NCBI RefSeq assembly: GCF_000017405.1
Contig: NC_009668.1
Span: 522,001 to 586,000, forward strand
Length of the DNA stretch: 64,000 nt
Direction: 5' to 3'
From: Brucella anthropi ATCC 49188
GTDB lineage: Bacteria; Pseudomonadota; Alphaproteobacteria; Rhizobiales; Rhizobiaceae
Both the position numbers and the translations under genes were made by a program. The notes beneath the pieces were generated by a model, which searched no databases, was not told the DNA's origin, and saw only the letters and a program-made list of their open reading frames with translations. Below are positions 51,978-60,603 of the stretch, piece by piece (within the stretch, counting starts at the first letter, position 1; every line of letters starts with the position of its first letter).

Positions 51978-53285
51978 TCAAGATATTCCGGATACCGAGC
52001 GGTTCAAATCAAGGTTGCCTGACGTCCAGCGGAAAGCGGTATCGGGAAATTCCAGATCGAAATGTGCCCGTTTTAGAAGCGCATTCGTGATGACAGCGCT
52101 TCTCCAGGCCATCAGGCTCAATTGTGGTTCTGCGATGCCATGGCAAAGCCTGCCTGCGTTGAGTACAAAGATCCGGCGGTCGACTGGCCCATTCCAGTCG
52201 AGAGCAAAATCTGCACCGACACGCAAAGACCTGCCTTCGACAATTGACAGCCGATCCTGGATTGCAGAGAGGCATTCAGGTAGTGAAAATTTGTAGCCTG
52301 TGGCAAAGATCAGATGATCGGCGCTGAGCATCTCGATCGTGCCATCGAAACCGTTGCGCATCACGATCGACAGGCTCGCGCCATCCTGCTTAAGGTCAAG
52401 AACTTCGCGGTATGGAAGCAATGTGGCCTGCAGGGTATCGTGGTCCAGATGGCGCTGTTCATAAAGGCGTCGATATATGGCTCTGATCGTCGAAGCGGAA
52501 ATGCCATCGCTTGCGAGCTTTTGATGCTCAACGATCGCGTGCCGTCGCGGTTCGGCAAGCTGATGGAACTCGGCCACGTATTGCGGGGTGAAATGCTCGT
52601 CGGTGAATGGTGAGTCGTCGAGTGGCTGGAAGTTCGGCCGTCTGCTGATCCAGCTGATCTCGTTATCGGAATCTCTGCGTTCCAGCAGATGCTGGAATAT
52701 CTCCGCACCGCTTTGCCCTCCGCCGATAACCACAATCCTCTTGCCTTTCAGCGTGTCCAGTTTCTGTACGGCTTCGCTTGAATGGAATGCACGATCGCCA
52801 ATCACCGATCTGGCCCATTCAGGTACATAAGGTTTCAACCCCACACCGAGGGACAAATTGCGGGCCGTTCGGACCTCATTATCGAAGGCCAGCTGGAAAT
52901 GATTGCCGCTAAAAGTGATCTCGCGGATATTCTGACCAAAGTTCAGGCTCGGAATATTCCCCGCAGCCCAAGACAGATACCGCGCAAATTCCTTGCGGGG
53001 GATGGCGTCGTAGTCAGCGTTGAGAAACTCATAGAACCGTTTATGGGCGACCAGATAGGCTGCAAATGTCCACGGGCTCGTCGGATTAGTGGCTGTAACC
53101 AGATCCTTCATGAAGGAGGTCTGGAGTTCGGCACCGGGCAGCATCATGCCCGGGTGCCAGTCGAATTTGGGTTTGCTATCAAAAAATTGGATATTTACGC
53201 CGTTGATTGAATCCAGCTGCGCCGCCAGGCTGAGATTGAATGGACCAACGCCAATTCCGCACAGATCAAGAATGGAATGTGTCAT
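51978..53285 (-). CDS. iucD: L-lysine/L-ornithine N-hydroxylase (IucD-like)
   Basis: 435 residues. The FAD-binding start GIGVGPFNLSLAAQL (about 11-25), the NADPH site VVIGGGQSGAEIFQHL (about 191-206) and the late FATGYKFSLP motif define SidA/IucD/PvdA-type N-monooxygenases. It hydroxylates the terminal amine of lysine (aerobactin) or a related diamine, the first step of hydroxamate formation. It overlaps the IucC-like gene by four bases, giving the order iucA-B-C-D as in aerobactin clusters. Confidence 0.92.
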   Translation of the reverse strand: MTHSILDLCGIGVGPFNLSLAAQLDSINGVNIQFFDSKPKFDWHPGMMLPGAELQTSFMKDLVTATNPTSPWTFAAYLVAHKRFYEFLNADYDAIPRKEFARYLSWAAGNIPSLNFGQNIREITFSGNHFQLAFDNEVRTARNLSLGVGLKPYVPEWARSVIGDRAFHSSEAVQKLDTLKGKRIVVIGGGQSGAEIFQHLLERRDSDNEISWISRRPNFQPLDDSPFTDEHFTPQYVAEFHQLAEPRRHAIVEHQKLASDGISASTIRAIYRRLYEQRHLDHDTLQATLLPYREVLDLKQDGASLSIVMRNGFDGTIEMLSADHLIFATGYKFSLPECLSAIQDRLSIVEGRSLRVGADFALDWNGPVDRRIFVLNAGRLCHGIAEPQLSLMAWRSAVITNALLKRAHFDLEFPDTAFRWTSGNLDLNRSVSGIS

Positions 53286-55147
53286 ACTGAAACTCCTTCA
53301 TTGATATTGGTTTGCGTCTTCCGGGAGGAGAGGGACGCCATTTCCGCGAGGTAAAGAGGATTGTTCAGTTCGGTGCCAAGAGCGGGAACAGGTCGTTCAT
53401 TGGCGTCGCCATAGCCGATCGCCAGACGAACACGATTAATGGCTATGCGCGGTATTTTCGGAAGAAATAGATCAAAAATTGTATATCGTTCGGTCAGTCC
53501 CGGGTGGCGTTGCTGATAAAGCCTCAACCGAGCCGAGAGGTGCATGTAGAACGATAATTCGGGATAGCTATCATGAGCGACCAGTGCTTCGGAAAGAAAC
53601 CGCAGCACGCTCGCAAAATGTCCGGTCTGGAGATGTTGCTGCAGATGGGCCGCCGGTCGGCGCTTCAACGTCGACTTTACATCTGCGGGGAGTGTTGCCA
53701 GCTCCGGAAATTCTTGGTCAATCAGATCGGTGTCACCTTGGAAATCCTTGATCGCCACACCGGCAGGAATGTCGCCGTCCAGAAGAAGCGTGATATTCTG
53801 GCCATGCGCAATGAACCCAACCCCATAACAACACAAGAAATGGTAGAGCGGGACTGCGACTGCATCGAAGAGACGTTCGAGCCATTGATCATGGGACAGG
53901 CCGGATCGTTCGATCAGGGCGCTTATAATGGGACGCCCCGCATTATCAGACTGCGCCAATGCTCCCATCATCATGGGGCGCCAACCGTGCGGCAAGTGCT
54001 TTTCCGGACTCTCCCGCCAGATGGCCCCCAGCATCTCGCAAAACTGATAGGGTGCGCCTTTCAGTGCTGCGAAGTGCGGATGAGGGTAAAACGCACCGGC
54101 GACTTCCTGCAGAATCCGGACATTTTTCAGCGCCGGATCCCTCTTGGCTGTTTCCGCGAGCCAGTGAGACAGCTTTGGTCCGATCCGCATATATTTTCCG
54201 GGGACGCCGCGCCAGGCAGACGTATTCAGGATGGTAAGCGGCAGTTTGACATGAAGGGCTCGTCCGCGAACCTGATTGGCGAGTGTCCGTAGGGACTGTT
54301 GCGCAATATAGGCATCGCCGAAATAACCAAGCGGTACCAGTCGTCCGGCAGCGATCTCACTGGCATATAGGCTGACAATCATCGATTGCCATTGCCAGGG
54401 ATGGACGGGCAGCAGCATATGCGTGTCGAGGCTGACACCCGCGTCACTCATCGCAGCAAGCAGATTGTCTCGTTCTCCTGTGCCGAGGCATTCGGCTAGC
54501 AACTCAGACTCTGCAAGGTCTTGTGCAAGTGCGAACTGGCAATGACTGCGTGCGGCGGCGAGCCAGAAAAGCTGGATCGGCGCGTCGAATTCCGGCGCAT
54601 AGGCTTCGGTATCCTGCAATCCCCAGCCCAGCCGTCCCTTGTTTGCCGGTGCCTTGGGATGGCCGTCAAGAAGCGTCTGCAACTCCATATCGGACAGGCT
54701 TGCCAGCTTTTCAGAATTAAAGGTGGAACGGCGTGCCACGATACGGGCGTCCGCCATAAGCGTGTTGTAGAGCTCCTTTGCATATGTGCAGAACGTGGCA
54801 GGCGAAATCTCCAGAACATCACGCGCATCGGCCAGAAAGCCGACTACGTCATTTGCCGGGGCTTCTTCTGCCGATGTCGCCCGCACGAGGCTTTTCGGAT
54901 TGATATGCAGCTGTCCCCAGATGCGACGGCGTGCTTCAAAACGATAGGAAACAGCATCGCCAAGCGTCAGCGTCCACATCGTTTCAGCCTTGTTCAAGGC
55001 GACAGGCGCAAAGCCTTCCTCATACGACAGTTCCGAGATGGCTTTGGCAATGGCTGTTCGGTTCACTATTCCCCATATCTCGTCATCAACCGCTTTGCGG
55101 CCCGGAAGCGGGCCAAGAAGAGCCCCGGAGACTGGTTGACGATTCAT
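53282..55147 (-). CDS. iucC: IucA/IucC-family siderophore synthetase (IucC-like)
   Basis: 621 residues. LLPVHPWQWQSMI and the ATP/citrate region AHGQNITLLLDGDIPAGV are NIS-synthetase hallmarks. A FhuF-like C-terminal extension holds LARLRLYQQRHPG-like sequence. It joins an N-acyl-N-hydroxylysine to a citrate carboxylate, the second condensation in aerobactin-type pathways. It is third in the operon, overlapping both neighbours by four bases. Confidence 0.92.
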   Translation of the reverse strand: MNRQPVSGALLGPLPGRKAVDDEIWGIVNRTAIAKAISELSYEEGFAPVALNKAETMWTLTLGDAVSYRFEARRRIWGQLHINPKSLVRATSAEEAPANDVVGFLADARDVLEISPATFCTYAKELYNTLMADARIVARRSTFNSEKLASLSDMELQTLLDGHPKAPANKGRLGWGLQDTEAYAPEFDAPIQLFWLAAARSHCQFALAQDLAESELLAECLGTGERDNLLAAMSDAGVSLDTHMLLPVHPWQWQSMIVSLYASEIAAGRLVPLGYFGDAYIAQQSLRTLANQVRGRALHVKLPLTILNTSAWRGVPGKYMRIGPKLSHWLAETAKRDPALKNVRILQEVAGAFYPHPHFAALKGAPYQFCEMLGAIWRESPEKHLPHGWRPMMMGALAQSDNAGRPIISALIERSGLSHDQWLERLFDAVAVPLYHFLCCYGVGFIAHGQNITLLLDGDIPAGVAIKDFQGDTDLIDQEFPELATLPADVKSTLKRRPAAHLQQHLQTGHFASVLRFLSEALVAHDSYPELSFYMHLSARLRLYQQRHPGLTERYTIFDLFLPKIPRIAINRVRLAIGYGDANERPVPALGTELNNPLYLAEMASLSSRKTQTNINEGVSV

Positions 55148-56217
55148 AACGGCACCTCCTTGAAAAAGCGGTCCCGTTCACAACACACCAGGGCGGCGCG
55201 CTTGTGAGGAAAATCAAATTCCTTCACCTTGTCATAGGCCACGTCTGCGCAATAGCTGAGCATCTTCTGGTGGGATGCCCGTGGCTCACCAACGATGCGT
55301 TGGGTTCGAGGCTCGTCAAGGAACAGATAGTGGGTAACCGAGCGGAAAAGTGCGAGCGTCTTGGGGCGGCCAAGGTGCCGGGGATTGCCGATCAGGCCAT
55401 GCCAGCCGCGATCGAAATCCTCGCTCTCATAATGCGGACCGAGACGATCCTCACGCGCCCAGTAGAATTCGAAATAGCCAGTCGGCTCGTTATCAAAATT
55501 CGCGATAACACCAAAGATATGCGGGTCACGCTCCTGGTCCAGAAGATAGGTCTCGAGCGCCTCCGGGCTTTGTGCAAGCTCCCAGAAAAAGGAGACGCGT
55601 CCTTGGTTCATCCAGCCATAGAACAGGTCCATATCCGTACGGCGATCGATGGGACGGAAGGAAACGGTCTTGTTCAATTCCGGTATCCAGCGTTCGTAAA
55701 ACACACCGGATGGACGAGGAGGACGAAGTAATGGCAGCCGGTCAGCGGGACCGAGTGCCGATCGGATGCTGGGATAAGGCATATGGGCAGCCTGTTTGCG
55801 CCACAGCAACGGCAACTGGCGTAACACACAGCGATCCACTACGGTCAAACCTTCGACTTCCCGCAGAGCCAAGGTGCTGACTGGAGCAAGTTCGCTGGCT
55901 GGTGGTAGTGTCAAAGCCGCAATGTCGGGAAAACGCAGAAACACCGCATCCAACAGGGCAGCAAGCAGCACGGTCGCATCGCTATGCAAAGGGTCGAGTC
56001 TGACATCTCGCAGCATGATTGTCTGCCGGTCGAAGATGAGGCTTGCTTCGGCGCGAAACGCTCCGGCTTCTCCGAACAGGAATATACGTTCACTCTTGTC
56101 CAGCCTTGCCGCAAGCCGCTCGGAATTCGTCGCGCAATAATGCCAGGATAATTCACCACCTATTTCCGCGTGTGGTGGAAGGCGTTGATAGTCACTACTC
56201 TTCGTTTGAACATTCAT
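55144..56217 (-). CDS. iucB: N-hydroxylysine acyltransferase (IucB/RhbD-like GNAT)
   Basis: 357 residues. The C-terminal half is an acyl-CoA transferase of the IucB/AlcB type (RRTDMDLFYGWMNQGRVSFFWE, split at about 195-215, and WHGLIGNPRHLGRPKT). It acylates N6-hydroxylysine to give the hydroxamate. Whether it uses acetyl-CoA (aerobactin) or a medium-chain acyl-CoA (as in ochrobactins) cannot be read from sequence. It begins four bases after the iucA stop. Confidence 0.9.
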   Translation of the reverse strand: MNVQTKSSDYQRLPPHAEIGGELSWHYCATNSERLAARLDKSERIFLFGEAGAFRAEASLIFDRQTIMLRDVRLDPLHSDATVLLAALLDAVFLRFPDIAALTLPPASELAPVSTLALREVEGLTVVDRCVLRQLPLLWRKQAAHMPYPSIRSALGPADRLPLLRPPRPSGVFYERWIPELNKTVSFRPIDRRTDMDLFYGWMNQGRVSFFWELAQSPEALETYLLDQERDPHIFGVIANFDNEPTGYFEFYWAREDRLGPHYESEDFDRGWHGLIGNPRHLGRPKTLALFRSVTHYLFLDEPRTQRIVGEPRASHQKMLSYCADVAYDKVKEFDFPHKRAALVCCERDRFFKEVPL

Positions 56218-56221
56218 GGCT

Positions 56222-57976
56222 TCACCGTGTCGAAAGGGGGTTGGGAAACTGGATGTAAGAGGCGAGGGGATCGGTCACGTCGGTGTTTTCATTGACGTTT
56301 CCAGCTGAGATCATGAAATTTCCCTTGGCAACCAGCGTGGGGCTGTGAAGGAGATAATCCAGCGCGGTCTTGTCCCGCATAGGATGCTTGTGTAGCCGTT
56401 CCAGAAAGCGTTGCAGGGCCGCAAAAAGTTCATTTTCATCAATGAAACGCGCCGAGCCCAGCGCGGCGATAAGTGCGAAAACGCCGTTGATAAACAGATA
56501 ATATCCAATCAGTTGAGCAGCTTCGTCACTGCCGAAGACATGGTCGGTAGCAGCACCTGCTTCAGGCAGATGTTCGCGCAGAAACGGCAAGAACGAGCGG
56601 ACGTAACCTGTACCCTGGCAATCACGGAAATAGAGCGCATTCGGCCAACCGTCCTGGAGGCCAAGAACGAGATTCTGCTGATGAGCGCCAAAAAGCAGGC
56701 CGTAATCGCCTTGGGCAATCATGAAAGGCGCAATGGCAACATCCAGAAAGCGTTCGAACCAGCGCTTCGCTACATCGGTCTCTGGAGTTCCGTCCGACGC
56801 GGCGATCCGGTGTATGAGGTCTGCGACATGGCTGCCATTTCCATCCGGGTGACGTTCGCAAAGCGCTGCAAGAACGGCCGCGTGCGGTTGCTGCTCACCG
56901 CGAAACGGGTTTTCCCGGAAAACTGTAATCGTTTCATTGTTGATGGAGCCGTCCGGCAAACGCAGGGATATCCAGCCGGGTTCACCCATAATGTGAAAAT
57001 CCGGAAAACGTTCTTTCAGGGCCTTGCCGATTGTTCCCGTTACGAGCCGATGGACGTTAATGCCCCGCAGGCATTCGCTTGGTTCTACGATGCGGCGCGA
57101 ATTGGTAAGCCGGAGGCTGAGCGAAAATTTGAGCATCCAGTCGCTCTCGCGAGAATATATCGCGCGCAACGAGCTTGTCGCGCGCCAGTCAGGGCCGCTG
57201 CTGCCAAGATCGATCAACTTGCCCTGACGTTCCAGTTGCTGGATATCCGGGCGTAGCGACAGGCGAGATGCCTGCCATGGGTGCAACGGAATGAGCGGTC
57301 GCCCGGCCGCTTTTTCAATCAGTCGAGAATCCGACGCAATGGATACGATAGCTTCGGCAACGTCGAAGCCATCAGCCGCTCCCTGTGCCAGCAGTTCCGG
57401 TTCGACAGCCCACCACCGCAAAGCAAAGGCATTGCCATATTCCGGGCCGAACCGGCGGTTGTCTTCATCGGTGAATTCATCCCGGCTGCGTGGAAACGGA
57501 TGTACCGCATGACCGAACCGCAACGCTTTTTCGGCCGTGATGAAATCAGGGTCTGCTTCAACAAAAGGTCGTTCATCGGCGGTTTCCCGGAGGAGGTCGG
57601 TAATTGAGCGCGTGCTGTCCAGCACTCTTTGCTGGAAGAGTAGTTTCGCATTGGGTGAAACGCTGCCGCCGATCTCATTTTCTTTGAGAAGCAGGAGCGC
57701 GAGTTCTGGCAAACTTATAGGTTCCAACCGGTCGCCATTGGATTTCCACATAGGCGCGCCGAAGCAATGATATCCGGCGAGCGACCAGAAAGTCACAGGC
57801 ACCCTGACCTCAATATCTGATGCCGCAAGCTTCAGAAGTAAGTATTTTTTTGTTGTGCCTCCTGCAGGTGATGGGGGTCCATCCACTATTTCCCAATTTT
57901 TCCATTCTCGTTTCAGAGAATTTATGAATATACTTTCCGATACAGCGAAGTAATTTGTATTAATTACTCTGTTCAT
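56222..57976 (-). CDS. iucA: IucA/IucC-family siderophore synthetase (IucA-like)
   Basis: 584 residues. GHAVHPFPRSRDEF (about 155) and PLIPLHPWQASRL (about 227) are the ATP/citrate-binding blocks of NIS synthetases. GDYGLLFGAHQQNLVL is the later active-site segment. As first gene it should make the first amide bond with citrate. CGGAGAAG precedes the ATG at 57976. Lower GC than the metal island, with more A/T at third positions. Confidence 0.92.
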   Translation of the reverse strand: MNRVINTNYFAVSESIFINSLKREWKNWEIVDGPPSPAGGTTKKYLLLKLAASDIEVRVPVTFWSLAGYHCFGAPMWKSNGDRLEPISLPELALLLLKENEIGGSVSPNAKLLFQQRVLDSTRSITDLLRETADERPFVEADPDFITAEKALRFGHAVHPFPRSRDEFTDEDNRRFGPEYGNAFALRWWAVEPELLAQGAADGFDVAEAIVSIASDSRLIEKAAGRPLIPLHPWQASRLSLRPDIQQLERQGKLIDLGSSGPDWRATSSLRAIYSRESDWMLKFSLSLRLTNSRRIVEPSECLRGINVHRLVTGTIGKALKERFPDFHIMGEPGWISLRLPDGSINNETITVFRENPFRGEQQPHAAVLAALCERHPDGNGSHVADLIHRIAASDGTPETDVAKRWFERFLDVAIAPFMIAQGDYGLLFGAHQQNLVLGLQDGWPNALYFRDCQGTGYVRSFLPFLREHLPEAGAATDHVFGSDEAAQLIGYYLFINGVFALIAALGSARFIDENELFAALQRFLERLHKHPMRDKTALDYLLHSPTLVAKGNFMISAGNVNENTDVTDPLASYIQFPNPLSTR

Positions 57977-58065
57977 TTCGCTTCTCCGAAATAGTTATGA
58001 TTTTTTGTTTACATACTATGCAGACATTGCTACCGATATCGAAAATTAAACATGCGGTGATTTCC
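57977..58065. promoter_or_regulatory. AT-rich divergent promoter between iucA and the ShiF-like gene
   Basis: This gap is strongly AT-rich compared with its surroundings (TTTTTTGTTTACATACTATG region) and serves genes on both strands. TTTACA and TACTAT-like hexamers are present, but I cannot assign a clear Fur, RirA or Irr box. Confidence 0.5.
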
Positions 58066-59244
58066 ATGGGTTTCGATGATACGGCGCTTAAAATGTCTTC
58101 TCGTCTTTCGGTTGCCGTTTCGACTATCGGTTTTAATCAGACAGCATTCATTGCGCTCGTCCCTCTCATCGCGACTGCGACGGGTCTGCAAACAGGTGAG
58201 ATCGGTCTTACAGCGGGGCTTGGTGCCGTGGCCTTCGTTGCCAGCGCTCCCTTGTGTGGAATGCTCGGCGCTCGAATTGGAGCGCGTCGCGCTCTGTATT
58301 GGCTGGGGGGCGTACTTCTGCTGGCGCAACTCATCTTTCTGGCGCTGATGGTGGCGGGTCCACTGCCCTATGTGCCGGCTCTCGGTTTGCTCGTAGTATC
58401 GCGCCTCGTCTATGGGGCGGCATCCGCTGGAATTATGCCGATTGCTCAAGCCTGGATTTCCGGATTGTTGCCGCAAAAGGAGCGCACCGTTGCCTTGGCA
58501 CGGCTCAGCGCCGGGCTCAGCATTGGCCGCATTCTGGGTTCGGCTGCGGCGGTGACCGCCAGTGTCATGCCGCTTCTGCCACTTATGCTGCTCGTTGCAA
58601 GTCCGCTCAGTCTCCTGCTGGCGCCTGCTGCAAACGACACTGTCGGCAAAGCTGGTCCGCGTTCCGATAGTCGGGCATATCTTTCTCCACTCGACGGACG
58701 CCTGCTGCCATTCCTCGGACTTGGATTTCTGGTCACGATGTCCTTCGGACATGTTCAGATGATCCTCGGACCGCTGCTGCAACTGCATCTTGCCGTCGGT
58801 CCGGCCGAGGCGACCGCTGCTGCGGGGATCACGCTGATCGTCGTGGCGCTTGCGATGATCGCGACGCAGATACTGGTCATTCCCCGGTTGCGGCTCGACA
58901 ATAGAACCTGCGTTATCCTCGGTACAGTTCTGCTGGCTGCTGGTGTCCTGCTCGTGGCGGTACCCCTCGCATATGTGAATCTCTGCGGACTGGTGATGGC
59001 CGGGGTAGGAATGGCGATTGCCACGCCCAACTATCTTGGATGGCTCACCGGACGGATGAAACAGGGAGAACAGGGGGCTGCGGCTGGTTGGCTTGCAAGT
59101 GCTCACGTACTTGGCCAGGGAGCGGGCGCGATCTCCGGCGGCTATCTTTTCACAGTCTCTGCGCAGGCACCGCTTTTTGTCAGCGCGATCCTTGCTGGCA
59201 TGGCAGCGCTTCTCGCCTTCTCGATGAAGGTCCGAAATACATGA
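58066..59244 (+). CDS. ShiF-like MFS exporter of the siderophore
   Basis: About 392 residues with 12 helices; RIGARRALYWLGG and RLVYGAASAGIMPIAQAW are MFS features. In aerobactin plasmids, shiF lies upstream of and divergent to iucA, exactly as here. The likely role is export of the finished siderophore. The frame opens at 57997, but the GGTGA site six bases before ATG 58066 and the promoter content favour the later start. Confidence 0.82.
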   Translation: MGFDDTALKMSSRLSVAVSTIGFNQTAFIALVPLIATATGLQTGEIGLTAGLGAVAFVASAPLCGMLGARIGARRALYWLGGVLLLAQLIFLALMVAGPLPYVPALGLLVVSRLVYGAASAGIMPIAQAWISGLLPQKERTVALARLSAGLSIGRILGSAAAVTASVMPLLPLMLLVASPLSLLLAPAANDTVGKAGPRSDSRAYLSPLDGRLLPFLGLGFLVTMSFGHVQMILGPLLQLHLAVGPAEATAAAGITLIVVALAMIATQILVIPRLRLDNRTCVILGTVLLAAGVLLVAVPLAYVNLCGLVMAGVGMAIATPNYLGWLTGRMKQGEQGAAAGWLASAHVLGQGAGAISGGYLFTVSAQAPLFVSAILAGMAALLAFSMKVRNT

Positions 59245-59264
59245 AGAACAAGAGCGATGCTGGA

Positions 59265-60527
59265 TCATGACGACCGCCTGCCAATGGCATCAACGTCTGC
59301 CCTCGGTAGTGTCTTGAGCATCCTAATCGTGGCGAGAACGGCCAGCCCCGAAAGCGCTGCTGCCAGAGCGAAGAGAGGGCCGTAGCCCAGACGATCTGCA
59401 AGGATGCCTGAAACCATAGAACCAGCCAGATAGACAACAATCTGTGCGCAGGCGAGGATCGTAAAATCAGTTCCAGGCTGATCAGGTGAGGTGACGCTCA
59501 TGAAAAGGCTGTAGAGCGCAACGATCTCCATGTACCGGATGATCGTCTGAAATGCCGATGCCCCGTAAAGCGGCCAAATTCCGCCCAGTGCGCCGAAAGC
59601 ATGCAGGGTGAACAGTAGAAAGCAGATTGTTCTCAAGCTCCCCAGAAGCCCAAGCACTGCGGCGACACCGTTGCGACGAAGAAGAACGGCGGCGATGGCA
59701 GAACCGGCAATGCCTGCGGTTGCGGCGGCGGCACCTGACAGATAGCCGATCACGTTGAGTGGAACGCCGGCATCCACCAGATAGGGTCCCTCCATGGCTT
59801 TCATCAGCCCTTCGCTTGCTCGATAGATCAGTGCAATCCACAGGATCTGCCGTGCTTCGGCGCGGCGTAGGAAATGCATGATCGAGGGACGTGAAAGAGC
59901 CCGCCCGTCGAGCAAAGGTGCGGGGTCGTTTTCCCGCATCGATAAGGCGGCGATCAAAGGAATGAGCGAAAGAAATGCAATCGTGCCAAGCATGATCGCC
60001 CAGCCTGCGTGGTGATAAAGAACCAGTCCCAGCGTTCCGCCGATCAGAACGCCGAAAGCGACCGCACCGCCCTGGATGGCGTTGCCGAGAGGTCTGTCTG
60101 CCTCGTCGAGATATTTTGCAGCATAGCCATCGGTCGCTATGTCCTGAGTGGCAAGCAAAAGAGAGGCAATGAAACCGACAATGAAAATTCCGATGACGTT
60201 ATCTGGTCCCAGCGGGATGAGGCACAATATGGCTGCGATGATCCCGCTTTGCGTAAGCACAACCCAGCCAGCCCGGTGAGAACGTGCCCATGGCCTGAAA
60301 CGGTCGACCAAAGGCGCCCATGCAAACTTCAGGACCATGGGCAGAAGCAGAATGGAAAACATGCCGATAGCGGTGCGTGACACATCCTGTTCCCGCAAGA
60401 TGGGAGGCAGGGCGGCAGCAAACAGATAGGTCGGAATGCCCTGAGCCAGATAGAGCCCTGCAAGGACACAGAACAACCGTGTCCGTGATGAGGGGCGGGC
60501 GATGGAAGAGGGGGCAATCGTCATCAT
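59265..60527 (-). CDS. RhtX/FptX-like single-protein siderophore importer
   Basis: 420 residues, 12 helices. LYLAQGIPTYLFAAALPPIL near the start and VLKFAWAPLVDRFRP are typical of the AmpG/RhtX/FptX branch of the MFS. RhtX imports ferric rhizobactin 1021 across the inner membrane without an ABC system; none is present here. It lies 76 bases downstream of the receptor gene and converges on the ShiF-like gene. Confidence 0.87.
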   Translation of the reverse strand: MMTIAPSSIARPSSRTRLFCVLAGLYLAQGIPTYLFAAALPPILREQDVSRTAIGMFSILLLPMVLKFAWAPLVDRFRPWARSHRAGWVVLTQSGIIAAILCLIPLGPDNVIGIFIVGFIASLLLATQDIATDGYAAKYLDEADRPLGNAIQGGAVAFGVLIGGTLGLVLYHHAGWAIMLGTIAFLSLIPLIAALSMRENDPAPLLDGRALSRPSIMHFLRRAEARQILWIALIYRASEGLMKAMEGPYLVDAGVPLNVIGYLSGAAAATAGIAGSAIAAVLLRRNGVAAVLGLLGSLRTICFLLFTLHAFGALGGIWPLYGASAFQTIIRYMEIVALYSLFMSVTSPDQPGTDFTILACAQIVVYLAGSMVSGILADRLGYGPLFALAAALSGLAVLATIRMLKTLPRADVDAIGRRSS

Positions 60528-60603
60528 CGATTGCCCTTGTGAGAGTGTTGGCCTGCTAGGCAGGCCGTGGTGCTGAAAAGCATCTTCATCGCCCGGCTCT
60601 GCC

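Noticed and set aside
58030..59268. 412-residue reverse frame opposite the ShiF-like gene
   Set aside because: Composition is unlike a real protein (many Arg, Ser, Gln, His) and the forward frame has clear MFS helices.
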